This document shows positions 17,853 to 26,623 of a stretch of 64,000 nucleotides of DNA, piece by piece. Below the pieces are notes generated by a model. The model searched no databases, had not been told where the DNA came from, and saw only the letters and a program-made list of their open reading frames with translations. The DNA is taken from contig NZ_NCQY01000020.1 of NCBI RefSeq assembly GCF_002894645.1, forward strand, positions 303,474 to 367,473. Direction: 5' to 3'. How positions within the stretch are numbered: position 1 is the first letter of the stretch; each line of letters starts with the position of its first letter. The position numbers were made by a program, and so were the translations under genes. This DNA comes from Salinibacter altiplanensis. Its GTDB lineage: Bacteria; Bacteroidota; Rhodothermia; Rhodothermales; Salinibacteraceae.

Positions 17853-18515
17853 TCAGCCGCGCAAAAGTTGCATCACCTCGTCGGTGACCGAGGGCTCGGC
17901 GGCTACGATGTAGTGGTGGCCGGCCTCGATAACGGTAGCGGGGCGGGCCACACGCGAGCCGGCGGCGTCGGACACGATGAGGCTCCCGCTGGGGAAGCTG
18001 ATCTCTTCGAGCGACTTGCCCACGGCGGGCGCCCCCTCTTCAACGCGCACCTCGATGATCTCGAGTTCTCCCATTGCGTGCTCCAGGGACCGCACGTCGC
18101 CGCCGTAGATGGCATTGACGGCCAGAAGGGCGCTGGCCCGCTCCGGGTAGATAACCGCGCCTACGAGGTTGGCGTGCGCGTCGCCCACCTGAGGGTCGGT
18201 GCGCAGGACCGTGTGGAGGGAAGGGTTCATCTGCTGGGCCATCATGCAGATGGCCAAGTTGGCCGCCACGTCGTTGGTGAGGCCGGCCACCACGTCGGCG
18301 TCCTCGGGGCCGGCCTGCCGCAGGATGGAGGGAATGGTGGCGTCGCCGTCGATGACCGTTGCCACGTACGCGTCGGCCAGCTCTCCGCAGCGGACCGGAT
18401 CCTTTTCGATGACGAAGACGTCGTGCCCGCGCTCATCGAGAAGCTCGGCGGTACGGAAGCCGACCGTGCCTCCACCGGCCACGATAACACGCAGGTCCTT
18501 GCCAGGAGTCGCCAT
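17853..18515 (-). CDS. TrkA-type RCK (NAD-binding regulatory) protein
   Basis: A 220-residue protein with an RCK_N Rossmann domain (VIVAGGGTVGFRTAELL, then the acidic end VIEKD) and a C-terminal RCK_C domain (about residues 140-215). RCK proteins normally gate K+ transporters or channels by binding NAD(H) or nucleotides. Here no Trk/Ktr membrane subunit is adjacent. Instead the gene follows an APC amino-acid permease by 52 bases on the same strand, which suggests it may regulate that permease. The ATG at 18515 was chosen because the Rossmann motif follows directly. Confidence 0.85.
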   Translation of the reverse strand: MATPGKDLRVIVAGGGTVGFRTAELLDERGHDVFVIEKDPVRCGELADAYVATVIDGDATIPSILRQAGPEDADVVAGLTNDVAANLAICMMAQQMNPSLHTVLRTDPQVGDAHANLVGAVIYPERASALLAVNAIYGGDVRSLEHAMGELEIIEVRVEEGAPAVGKSLEEISFPSGSLIVSDAAGSRVARPATVIEAGHHYIVAAEPSVTDEVMQLLRG

Positions 18516-18567
18516 GGGACAAAAAAGAGGTGTTGGAAAATCGCTGAAGAGAGACGAAAGGGAGACC

Positions 18568-19983
18568 CTACGAGGCCGAGCCTTCGGCCGCCTCAAGCGG
18601 AGCCTCCACGTCTTTTGCGGACGGGGAGCCCTCAGGGGGCCTCCGCGATTTGCGCCACTGGAGCCCGACGTACACGAGGCCACCAACCGCCATCCAGGCG
18701 AGCCCGATGTAGAGCGTCATCGGGTCGCTGCGTAGCAGAAAGAATGCGAGCAGCAGGTTGAGCGCGATGCCCAGTGCGGGGACGACCGGATAGAGAGGCA
18801 TCTCGTAGGGGCGCCGCATGTTAGGCCGGCGGCGCCGAAGTCGGATGACGCTCCAGTTCACGACCACGAACGAGATCAGGAAGAAGAAGCTCGAGACACG
18901 TCCCACCTGCCGGATCGGGAGAAGGGTGGCGCTGGCCAGCATGATGGCGCCGCAGATCAGGATGGAGGTGAGCGGCGTGCCGAACGATGCGCTGATCTGC
19001 CCGATGGGGTCGGGCAGCTGGTTCTCGCGGCCCATCGCAAAGACGACGCGGCTCGACGCGATGATGACGGCGTTCAGGGCGCTGAGCGTAGAAAACACGG
19101 CCCCGAACACGATGAGGGCCGCCCCGTCCCCGATGAGGGGAATAGGGGGCATGAAGTTTCCGGCGGCGGCCGCGATGCCCGTTTCTCCGGCCACCCCGAG
19201 CTCTTCGGCCCCGAGCGTGCCGAGGGCCACCCACACCACGACGAGGTAGATGAACACCGTGGCGACGAGGCTAATGAAGATCGCCTTCGGGACGTTCTCT
19301 CGGGGATTTTCTACCTCCTCCGTGACCGTCGTGATGAGGTCGTATCCCTCAAATGCGATAAACGTGAGTCCCATTGCCGGCAGGATGGAGAGGGCCGTTT
19401 TGTTCTCGGCGACAAACGGCTGAAAATTGCCCATGTCCACCGCCGCGGCCCCGAACGCTGAAAAGATCAGCAAAATGATGATCTTGATGATCGTCACGAT
19501 CGTCTCGGCCCCGCCGCTTGCGGCCGTCGAGAGGGCGTTCAGAACCACAAGAAGGCCCACGACCACGAGGGCGTAGAAGACGTTCCACACCGGTCCAGCG
19601 GGTAGGCCCATCCAGTACAGGTGGACGAACTCGATGAAGTTCGACGCGAACCCGAGGGCATAGAGGGCGCCGGCAATCATGTATGCGAAGCCGAGCATCC
19701 ACCCCATGAGAAAAGCAGTCGGCCCCGAAAAGACCTCGCGGACGAACGCGTATCCGCCTCCGCTTTTGGGAATGGCGCTCGCAAGTTCGGCGTACGAGAG
19801 GCCTGTAAAGGCCGTTACCACCCCGTTCAGGGCAAAAACCAGAATCGCGGCCGGCCCGGCAATCTCGGCGGCCAGGCCGGTAAGCACGAAAATGCCCGCC
19901 CCGATCATGGCCCCCATTCCCACCATCGTCGCGTCGAGGAGGCTAAGCTGAGCAGCGGGCTCCCGGGTCCCGGTTTGGGCCAT
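18568..19983 (-). CDS. APC-family amino acid permease
   Basis: About 471 residues, hydrophobic, about 12 membrane segments. The start QLSLLDATMVGMGAMIGAGI with the GxGxxIGAGIF helix-1 motif, followed by SYAELASAIPKSGGGYAFV, marks the amino acid-polyamine-organocation superfamily. GFAYMIAGALYALGFAS and FIAFEGYD are also typical. The substrate cannot be read from sequence. It is the first gene of a two-gene unit with the downstream RCK gene. ATG 19983 is chosen; an upstream in-frame ATG at 20088 would add an unrelated polar stretch. Confidence 0.9.
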   Translation of the reverse strand: MAQTGTREPAAQLSLLDATMVGMGAMIGAGIFVLTGLAAEIAGPAAILVFALNGVVTAFTGLSYAELASAIPKSGGGYAFVREVFSGPTAFLMGWMLGFAYMIAGALYALGFASNFIEFVHLYWMGLPAGPVWNVFYALVVVGLLVVLNALSTAASGGAETIVTIIKIIILLIFSAFGAAAVDMGNFQPFVAENKTALSILPAMGLTFIAFEGYDLITTVTEEVENPRENVPKAIFISLVATVFIYLVVVWVALGTLGAEELGVAGETGIAAAAGNFMPPIPLIGDGAALIVFGAVFSTLSALNAVIIASSRVVFAMGRENQLPDPIGQISASFGTPLTSILICGAIMLASATLLPIRQVGRVSSFFFLISFVVVNWSVIRLRRRRPNMRRPYEMPLYPVVPALGIALNLLLAFFLLRSDPMTLYIGLAWMAVGGLVYVGLQWRKSRRPPEGSPSAKDVEAPLEAAEGSAS

Positions 19984-20336
19984 GTGCAGGTCTGCATTCG
20001 TCACGAACAGAGGCAAAGGATAATGTCTCAACGACAACTCCCCTGGTCGGTTTGGGCCTTTCTGCGATATAACAATCCCGAAATGCATACGTCGGGCGTT
20101 CCGGCCGCCGCAATTTCGAGAGGAGTGCTCATCCCCTACTGCTCGGGGCGATCATCTAGGAGATGCATTTAGGGGATGGGCGGGTCGCTCGGCCTCCTCC
20201 TCGTGAGCGTGCGGATCGATGTGGGGGCCGCTCTGTATCTTGGGTCGGGCATCATTCCGCGGCAGGCCGGTGAACCGGTGGGCCGGGAGTGGGCCCGACT
20301 GTCTCGTCGCCACGTACTCGTCCGGAGGAATCTCGA
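19984..20336. other. Divergent intergenic region, permease / rnhB
   Basis: About 350 bases with no gene. It contains the nested inverted repeat at 20130-20178 (separate entry), placed about 150 bases upstream of both start codons, and a GGAGG ribosome-binding site for rnhB near 20323. Confidence 0.5.
20130..20178. repeat. Nested inverted repeat
   Basis: CATCCCCTA (20130-20138) and TAGGGGATG (20170-20178) are a perfect 9-bp inverted repeat. Inside lies a second perfect stem, CATCT-AGG-AGATG (20153-20165). As RNA on either strand this gives an outer stem with an inner hairpin; as DNA it could be a double-dyad operator. Confidence 0.6.
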
Positions 20337-20939
20337 ATGCTTTCCTACGAACGTCAGCTCTGGTCCGACGGCTACGAGCGTGTGGCCGGTCTCGATGAGG
20401 CGGGGCGAGGGTGCCTGGCCGGGCCGGTCGTCGCCGCCGCCGTCATCATGCCGCCGCGGGTCGAGAGTGCGACCATCCAAGACAGCAAGGCGCTTTCGGA
20501 GACGCAGCGCCTCGATGCCCGGGCGTTGATCGAAGAGAAGGCCGTGGCCGCGGCCGTTGCGAGCTGCTCCCCCGCGGAGATTGACGATCGCAACATCCTC
20601 CAGGCCGCCCTCGAAGCGATGCGCCGGGCCGCAGCCGACTGTCGGCCGTCCCCCGACTTCGTGCTCGTGGACGGCAACCAGTGGGACCGAAACCTTGTGG
20701 ACGCGCCATGGCCCTCCGAGACGGTTGTGAAGGGAGATGCGACGAGCCAGTCCATCGCCGCCGCCTCCATCCTCGCGAAGACCGAGCGGGACGCGTTCAT
20801 GCGCGATCTGCACGAGGAGCATCCCGAATACGACTGGGCGTCGAACGTCGGCTATCCCACCCAGCAGCACTACGATGCCCTCCGCAGGCACGGCGCGACG
20901 CCCCACCACCGAGAGTCGTTTACGCTCTTTCGAGACTGA
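20337..20939 (+). CDS. rnhB: Ribonuclease HII
   Basis: A 200-residue RNase HII that cuts RNA at ribonucleotides embedded in DNA. The catalytic motif AGLDEAGRGCLAGP (DEAGRG) is near residue 19, with further acidic residues in LVDGNQWD and GDATSQSIAAASILAKTERD. ATG 20337 has GGAGG about nine bases upstream, so the start is well supported; an in-frame upstream start at 20289 is not needed. Confidence 0.96.
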   Translation: MLSYERQLWSDGYERVAGLDEAGRGCLAGPVVAAAVIMPPRVESATIQDSKALSETQRLDARALIEEKAVAAAVASCSPAEIDDRNILQAALEAMRRAAADCRPSPDFVLVDGNQWDRNLVDAPWPSETVVKGDATSQSIAAASILAKTERDAFMRDLHEEHPEYDWASNVGYPTQQHYDALRRHGATPHHRESFTLFRD

Positions 20940-20971
20940 GAGAGTGCAGGAACGGGAGGCCTCGTCCATAG

Positions 20972-21754
20972 TCAGGTCTGGAAGAAGGGGCGACGCACCT
21001 GCCACACTGCGAGCCCGGTCATGAGCACCGCGAAGGCGCCGGTCACGGCGAGGCAGACGCCCGGTCCCGCCAGGGCAGTGGGCGCATCGGCAAACCCGTG
21101 GAACCCGTGCCGGAGGCCGCTAACGGCATAGGAGACCGGGTTGCCCCACATCAAGACCTGCAGCACCGGCGCTGCCCCCTCTACCGGAAACAGGGCTCCC
21201 GAGAGAAACCAGAGTGGGAGCAGGAACAGGTTCATGATCGCGTGGAAGCCCCGGGTGGTTTCCATGCGCCACGCAATGGCGAAGCCGAGGGCGGTGAAGG
21301 CCAGGCCCGTCAGAAGGCACACGGCGACGATCATGCCCACGCCGGCCACGCCGGGGGCATGGTCAATGAGCGGGAGGGCGCCCAGAAACAGCAGGGCCTG
21401 TGCGGTGGCCAGCAGGGTGCCCCCCAGGGTGGTGCCAAAGACGAGTGCAGTGCGCGGCGTGGGGGCCACCAGGACGGCCTGAAGAAAGCCCGACGTGCGC
21501 TCCTCCACGATGGAGATGGTGGAAAAGATGGCGGTAAAAAGGAGGACCAGCGCAAGAATGCCCGGAAACAAGAACGCCACGTAGCTTGCCTCTGCGGTGC
21601 CCTGTGGGGGCCGAAAGGTGTTCTGGAACCCCAGCCCCAACAGCCCCCAGAGGGCCAGTGGCTGGGCAAGGGCGCCCAGCACGCGACTCCGGTCGCCGAC
21701 AAACTTGAGCATTTCGCGGGCCGTGAGGGCCCCGATGGTGCGCAGTGCGCTCAT
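20972..21754 (-). CDS. ABC-2 type transporter permease
   Basis: About 260 residues with six membrane segments. It resembles the ABC-2 permease family (REMLKFVGDRSRVLGALAQP start, FLFPGILALVLLFTAIFSTI, and a late WGNPVSYAVSGLRHG motif as in NodJ/DrrB-type exporters). It follows its ATPase gene by about 40 bases and sits at the end of the ctaA-ctaB cluster. Substrate unknown; the context suggests something needed for heme/oxidase maturation, but multidrug-type export is equally possible. ATG 21754 is preferred over the longer frame to 21862, which overlaps the ATPase gene. Confidence 0.88.
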   Translation of the reverse strand: MSALRTIGALTAREMLKFVGDRSRVLGALAQPLALWGLLGLGFQNTFRPPQGTAEASYVAFLFPGILALVLLFTAIFSTISIVEERTSGFLQAVLVAPTPRTALVFGTTLGGTLLATAQALLFLGALPLIDHAPGVAGVGMIVAVCLLTGLAFTALGFAIAWRMETTRGFHAIMNLFLLPLWFLSGALFPVEGAAPVLQVLMWGNPVSYAVSGLRHGFHGFADAPTALAGPGVCLAVTGAFAVLMTGLAVWQVRRPFFQT

Positions 21755-21794
21755 TCTGGGAGAGAGGACCAAGACAGAAGACAATGGAAGACGC

Positions 21795-22760
21795 CTACTC
21801 GTCCGACGTGTCCCTGTGGGCGAGGACATGCTCGCGAGAGTCCGTGGGAGAAACCCCGGCATGAACCATGAACACGTCCTCCAGGGTCGGCGTCCGGATC
21901 GTAGCGCTCCGAATGTGATCGCTCAGGGCGTCGTAGAGCGACGACAGGAACGTTGGGGGAGCGGCCGGGGCCACCTGAACGGTCGCGCCCACAATGCGGG
22001 TTGACACGCCGAACTGTGCCTCAATTCGGTCCCGCAACGAGATGGGGGCGTCCGTTTTTAGCCAGATGGTCTCGTCGCCCAGGTTGGCCTTGAGCGTGTC
22101 TGGTGCCCCGTTGGCCACGAGGGCGCCGTCCGAGAGAATCCCGACGCGGTCGCAGCGCTCCGCCTCGTCCATGAGGTGGGTTGCGAGCAACAGGGTGGTC
22201 CCCTCCTCCGCCCGCAGCTGGTGCACGGCGGACCAGAATGTGCGCCGGGCAGCAGGGTCAAGGCCCGAGGTTGGCTCGTCGAGCAGCAGCAGGTCTGGGC
22301 GGTGCAGCAGGCCACGGGCAAGGTCTACGCGGCGCCGGAGCCCTCCTGACAGGTCGGCGACCGGATCGGTGGCGCGGTCGGCCACGTCGAGGCGTCGCAG
22401 CAGATCTTTGGCCCGCTCGCGACGCTCCGCGCCATGCAGGCCGTAGAGCGCGCCCTGAACCCGGAGGTTCTGCCGAACGGTCAATGCCTCGTCGAGGGCC
22501 TCCTCCTGAAAGACCGTCCCGATCCGTCGCCGCACGGCGCTGGGCTCCCGGGCCGTGTCGAGCCCAAAGACCTGCGCGTGGCCCTCGGACGGGGGCATCA
22601 GTGTAGAAAGGATCCGAAAAAGCGTCGTCTTTCCGCTGCCATTGGGGCCGAGCAGGCCGTAGAGCGTGCCCGGAGTCACCTGAAAGGTGACGTCCCGCAG
22701 GGCCTGATGGGAGCCGTAGTGGTGGCTCACCTTCTGAATGTTGACGGCGGGGGCAGGCAT
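21795..22760 (-). CDS. ABC transporter ATP-binding protein (DrrA/CcmA-like)
   Basis: A 321-residue ATPase. Walker A is GPNGSGKTT, the signature LSGGLRRRVDLARGLLHRP, and Walker B LLLLDEPTSGLDP. The C-terminal roughly 90 residues end with the TPTLEDVF motif typical of DrrA/NatA-type ATPases with a DUF4162-like tail. It partners with the permease at 20972-21754. It is third in the order ctaA, ctaB, ATPase, permease on the minus strand, an arrangement compatible with one operon. Confidence 0.93.
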   Translation of the reverse strand: MPAPAVNIQKVSHHYGSHQALRDVTFQVTPGTLYGLLGPNGSGKTTLFRILSTLMPPSEGHAQVFGLDTAREPSAVRRRIGTVFQEEALDEALTVRQNLRVQGALYGLHGAERRERAKDLLRRLDVADRATDPVADLSGGLRRRVDLARGLLHRPDLLLLDEPTSGLDPAARRTFWSAVHQLRAEEGTTLLLATHLMDEAERCDRVGILSDGALVANGAPDTLKANLGDETIWLKTDAPISLRDRIEAQFGVSTRIVGATVQVAPAAPPTFLSSLYDALSDHIRSATIRTPTLEDVFMVHAGVSPTDSREHVLAHRDTSDE

Positions 22761-22828
22761 GAATGGGGAGCGTGTGGGCGTTCAGACAGGGAAGTGTTGG
22801 GAGGACGATGGCGTGCCCCATCGGGGCG

Positions 22829-23779
22829 TCAAAGAATCCAGTCCACGAGCAGGAGAGCCACGAGGACGGGGATGTAGAGCACCGATGCTTTCAGGACGCG
22901 TCTGGCCTGCTGCCCGGTCCGCTCTCCGTGAAAGACGACGGTCGTCCACAGGAACCACAGGCCGAGGGGCAGCACGCCGGTGCCGTAGATCCACCCGGCT
23001 GTCTCGGTGAGAATCGGCAGAATGCTCACGGGCACGAGGAGCGCGGCAAAGCCAATCATCTGGGCCGCGGTGGAGTCGCCGTCCGGCTCCACGACCGGCA
23101 GCATGGCGTAGTCCCCGCGTGCGTAGTCCCTCCGGTACATCCAGGCCAGGGACAAAAAGTGGGGCATCTGCCACGTCGCGAGGATCCCGAAGGCGATCCA
23201 TCCGCCCGCTCCGAGGTGTCCGGTTGCGGCCGTGTAGCCGCCCAGGGCCGGAAGCGCCCCCGGCACGGTCCCGACCAGTGTGTTCCACTTTGTCGTCCGC
23301 TTTAGGGGCGTGTAGACAAACAGATACAACACGGCCGTCAGCGCCGCCAGGACGGCGGTGAGCACGTTGACAAGCGGGCCCAAGAGACCGACGGCGAGAC
23401 AAATCAGAAGGATGCCCACCCGCCGGGCCATGTCGGGGTTGGCGCGGTCGGCAGGAAGGGGACGCTGTGCCGTCCGTTTCATCTGCGCGTCGTACCGACG
23501 CTCGAGCACGTGGTTGAGCATGCCGACGCCTCCGGCGCAGAGGGCCGTTCCAAGCATGGACCAGAACAGCACGCTGGCGTCCAGGCCGGCCGGGGAGCCA
23601 ATCAGAAAGCCCGCAAACGCCGATAGGGTGACCACCGACGAAATTTCGGGCTTGGCCATTGTGAGGTAGTCCTGAAGCACGGCCCTCAGGGAACGCTCGG
23701 AGGCCTGTGCGTCGGCCGTGGAGGGGGCAACCGTAACGGCCACGGGCGCGTCCGATGACCCGTCGGGTGGGGACTCCAT
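22829..23779 (-). CDS. ctaB: Protoheme IX farnesyltransferase (heme O synthase)
   Basis: A 316-residue UbiA-family prenyltransferase that adds a farnesyl group to heme B to give heme O. The substrate/Mg motif is MLNHVLERRYDAQMKRTAQR (Asn...Asp...Asp-type) followed by RPLPA. About nine membrane helices follow a 35-residue Ala/Ser-rich acidic extension. It lies 57 bases downstream of ctaA on the same strand, so the pair supplies heme A for an aa3/caa3-type oxidase not in this window. Confidence 0.95.
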   Translation of the reverse strand: MESPPDGSSDAPVAVTVAPSTADAQASERSLRAVLQDYLTMAKPEISSVVTLSAFAGFLIGSPAGLDASVLFWSMLGTALCAGGVGMLNHVLERRYDAQMKRTAQRPLPADRANPDMARRVGILLICLAVGLLGPLVNVLTAVLAALTAVLYLFVYTPLKRTTKWNTLVGTVPGALPALGGYTAATGHLGAGGWIAFGILATWQMPHFLSLAWMYRRDYARGDYAMLPVVEPDGDSTAAQMIGFAALLVPVSILPILTETAGWIYGTGVLPLGLWFLWTTVVFHGERTGQQARRVLKASVLYIPVLVALLLVDWIL

Positions 23780-23836
23780 GAACGAGAACAGTTAGGCAGG
23801 AGGAGCAGCGAAGGGAGGCGGACGTCGCAGCAACGG

Positions 23837-24829
23837 CTAGGAGTTCGCTCGTGCGAGCGACCGCTCGGGCACATTCCTTGTCGTGCCGTCTGTTGGTTCG
23901 GTCTGGGGGGGGCGCTGAGGGCTGCGTGAGACCAGCAGGCTCATCACAACCGACGCCCCAAGCAGCACGGCACCGACTACCACGTGGGCCACTGTGAGGA
24001 TCACGTACGCGACCACACTCCCTTGACCGGCTGTCTCGTAAAGGGTAAGGAGCAGAGACGCGAGCCCGAGGGCAAATTGAACTCCCATGGTGCCGAACAA
24101 CACCCATGCCGTTCGGCGCACCGCGGGCACCGAATCAAAGTGTTTCTCCGCGACCACGAAGACCCCGATGACGATGCCGACCACCGCGAAGGCCCCCGTT
24201 ACGTGCAGCGCCGTGTAGCCGCCCGACATGCCCGCCCCGGGGTGTCGTAGCAGAGCCCCAAGGACAATTTGCAGGTAGATGACGACGGCGGCGGCGTACG
24301 ACCACCTTCGCAGATGGTCGGCCGAATCGATGCGCGGCAGTATGCCGTCCCGGCGGCGCCACGTGTCGGTGACGAACAGCGTCATGGCCACGAGGGTCGC
24401 GAAGAAGAGCTGCGCGACGCAGGCGTGCACCATCGCGAGGTTCAGCGAGACCCAGAGGACACGCAGCCCCCCCAGAATGCCCTGAAGGAGGACTAGCGCG
24501 ACGGCCCCAAGGCCTAGCCTCCGCATCCAGGCCCGGGGGTCCTCCCACCAGGTCCACGCTGCTAAGGCCACCGTGAAGCCGCCCACGAGGCTCGCGAGGA
24601 GGCGGTGGCCGTGCTCCGCGAGGTAGGCCGGGACCTGCCACCACTCGTCAACAGGATTGATGAGGTTGTAGGAGCCGAGCGAGGTAGGCCAGTCCGGAAA
24701 TGCCATCCCGGCACCGATGCTGGTCACCGCCCCGCCCCAGGACAACAGGAGGATGGTCAGGAAGACAGTGCACGCCGAGAGTCGGCGGCGCCAGGTCCAG
24801 TCGGAAGCACGAGAACGTGAGGAAGACAT
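23837..24829 (-). CDS. ctaA: Heme A synthase (CtaA/COX15)
   Basis: About 330 residues, eight membrane helices in two four-helix halves. Conserved His residues expected to hold hemes are visible in AEHGHRLLASLVG, MVHACVAQLFF, ALHVTGAFAV and VAHVVVGAV. The enzyme oxidises heme O to heme A. The first extracytoplasmic loop begins SIGAGMAFPDWP, as in COX15-like proteins. ATG 24829 fits the first helix; the frame extends further upstream without homology. It is divergent from glmM. Confidence 0.94.
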   Translation of the reverse strand: MSSSRSRASDWTWRRRLSACTVFLTILLLSWGGAVTSIGAGMAFPDWPTSLGSYNLINPVDEWWQVPAYLAEHGHRLLASLVGGFTVALAAWTWWEDPRAWMRRLGLGAVALVLLQGILGGLRVLWVSLNLAMVHACVAQLFFATLVAMTLFVTDTWRRRDGILPRIDSADHLRRWSYAAAVVIYLQIVLGALLRHPGAGMSGGYTALHVTGAFAVVGIVIGVFVVAEKHFDSVPAVRRTAWVLFGTMGVQFALGLASLLLTLYETAGQGSVVAYVILTVAHVVVGAVLLGASVVMSLLVSRSPQRPPQTEPTDGTTRNVPERSLARANS

Positions 24830-25050
24830 GACTGCAACGATGCCGTCGGCGCTCGAATAAAGTAGAGATTCTCCCTTGAATTTTGGCCTCGACGATGTCA
24901 CCAAGAGAGAGGCGCCCCGGTTCCGTAAAGAGGCCGCAAACGGAACCATTGGTAGGGTTTTTCCTACGCCTTTGCGGCCTTTTCCCATCTCTTGGGCCGC
25001 GCACCTGTTTTTCCTGTACGGTCAATTCCAGCCCCACAGCCTCCTGCCCC
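24830..25050. other. Divergent intergenic region, ctaA / glmM
   Basis: 221 bases containing no credible gene but unusually strong dyad symmetry on the glmM side (24919-24996, separate entry). Confidence 0.6.
24919..24996 (+). promoter_or_regulatory. Structured glmM leader with competing hairpins
   Basis: Hairpin A: GGTTCCGT (24919-24926) with ACGGAACC (24940-24947), 8 bp. Hairpin B: AGGCCGCAAA (24931-24940) with TTTGCGGCCT (24971-24980), 10 perfect bp, extendable to 13 with AAG/TTT, and followed by TTT. B uses the loop of A and its last-stem A (24940), and the 3' arm of A lies in the loop of B, so the two compete sterically. GTAGG/CCTAC (24952-24967) and CCCA/TGGG (24984-24996) add two more small hairpins. 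The layout resembles an antiterminator/terminator switch about 70 bases before the glmM ATG. No known riboswitch class was recognised. Confidence 0.5.
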
Positions 25051-26460
25051 ATGGCTACGAATGATACCCTGATTGCGTCCATTTCTGGCATTCGTGGTAT
25101 CGTCGGTGGGGGGCTCGATCCCTCGGTTCTGGTGCGGTATGCCGGGGCCTTCGGCACGTGGTGTCGTGAGCGAGCCGACTCCACAGAACAGCCGTCCGGC
25201 ATCGTGGTCGGCCGCGACGCCCGTTCCTCCGGGGACGCTTGTGCTCAGGTCGTCATTGGGACGCTGCGCGGAATGGGGTGCGACGTGATGGACCTCGGGA
25301 TGGCCTCCACGCCCACCGTCGAGATGGCCGTGCTGCAGGAGCATGCCGCCGGGGGCATTGTGATAAGCGCCTCCCACAACCCAGAAGAATGGAATGCCCT
25401 CAAGCTGCTCAATGAGGCGGGGGAGTTCCTGACGCCGGCGCAGGGGGAGGCCGTAATCGAACGTGCTGAGGGAGCGGAGGCTGCCCCCGCGGCCCACGAC
25501 GCCCTCGGCGAGTATCGCTCGCGCAACGCCCTTCCCGAGCACATCGACGAGATTCTGGCGCTCGACCTCATCGATCCGGAGCGGATCGCCGCGCAGAACC
25601 TGAGTGTGGTCGTTGACGGGATCAACTCCGTAGGGGGGGTTGCCCTGCCACGCCTCCTGCACCGCCTGGGCGTGGCCGAAGAGAACGTGCACTGCCTTCA
25701 CTGCGAGCCCACCGGCACATTTGCCCATCCCGCCGAGCCCCGCCCCGACCACCTCACCGAGCTGACGGCGGCGGTGCCCGAGCACGGGGCCGACCTCGGG
25801 CTGGCGGTGGACCCCGATGTGGATCGTCTTGCCCTGGTCGACGAGCAAGGACGCTTCCTGCTTGAAGAGCTCACACAGGTCCTCGCGGCGGACTTCCTGT
25901 GGCGGCACCGCGAGGGGCCCTTCGTCACCAATCTTTCCTCCTCCCGGGCCATCGACGACATGGCGGCCCGGCACGGCCAGCCGGTCCACCGCTCCGCCGT
26001 CGGTGAGATCAACGTGGTGCAACGGATGAAAGCAGTCGATGCTGTGCTGGGAGGAGAGGGCAACGGGGGCGTCATTCTTCCGGACCTGCACCACGGCCGG
26101 GATGCCCTCGTCGGGACCGCCTTTGTCCTCCAGCACCTGGCCGACACCGGGCAGTCCCTGGGGGCGCTTCACGACGACCTGCCCCACTACGCCATGGCAA
26201 AGGACAGCCTGCCGCTCCCCGACGTTGCCCCCGACCGGCTTCTCGCGTCGTTGGGCGAGGAGTATGACGACGACGATTTGTCGACCCTCGACGGGCTCAA
26301 AATCAACTTCGACGAGTCCTGGGTGCACATGCGGCCGTCCAACACCGAGCCCGTTCTTCGGGTCTACGCGGAGGCCCCGACCCGCTCAGACGCACACGCC
26401 CTCGCGAACCGCTTTCGGGACGAGCTTCAGGAGCACGTCGAGACGCTCGACGCGGCGTAG
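25051..26460 (+). CDS. glmM: Phosphoglucosamine mutase
   Basis: A 469-residue alpha-D-phosphohexomutase. SISGIRGIVGG starts the protein, the phospho-serine loop is VISASHNPEEWNALK, the Mg loop DPDVDRLAL, and the sugar loop GGEGNGGVI. The C-terminal phosphate loop RPSNTEPVLRVYAE closes it. The EWNALK variant of the Ser loop and the short N-terminus resemble archaeal/Bacteroidota GlmM-like enzymes, which make GlcN-1-P for UDP-GlcNAc synthesis. Phosphoglucomutase/phosphomannomutase activity cannot be excluded. ATG 25051 follows a structured leader. Confidence 0.88.
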   Translation: MATNDTLIASISGIRGIVGGGLDPSVLVRYAGAFGTWCRERADSTEQPSGIVVGRDARSSGDACAQVVIGTLRGMGCDVMDLGMASTPTVEMAVLQEHAAGGIVISASHNPEEWNALKLLNEAGEFLTPAQGEAVIERAEGAEAAPAAHDALGEYRSRNALPEHIDEILALDLIDPERIAAQNLSVVVDGINSVGGVALPRLLHRLGVAEENVHCLHCEPTGTFAHPAEPRPDHLTELTAAVPEHGADLGLAVDPDVDRLALVDEQGRFLLEELTQVLAADFLWRHREGPFVTNLSSSRAIDDMAARHGQPVHRSAVGEINVVQRMKAVDAVLGGEGNGGVILPDLHHGRDALVGTAFVLQHLADTGQSLGALHDDLPHYAMAKDSLPLPDVAPDRLLASLGEEYDDDDLSTLDGLKINFDESWVHMRPSNTEPVLRVYAEAPTRSDAHALANRFRDELQEHVETLDAA

Positions 26461-26623
26461 AACGCGAGAATCTATTTCGGGATCGTTGTGCCGTGGGGGG
26501 GAACTGCCCATCGAAGATTCAAATTTAACCGCTCACGACGAGGGTCTCCTCCGAACCAGAAACGCTTGCCCTCAGAAGTGAGGGAGGTCTCGCTCCAGTT
26601 TTGCGTTCAAGACCGCCAGTTTG

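Noticed and set aside
24919-24996. The glmM leader as a glmS-type ribozyme.
   Set aside because: The glmS ribozyme core is much longer and none of its conserved sequence was recognised; the gene is also glmM, not glmS.
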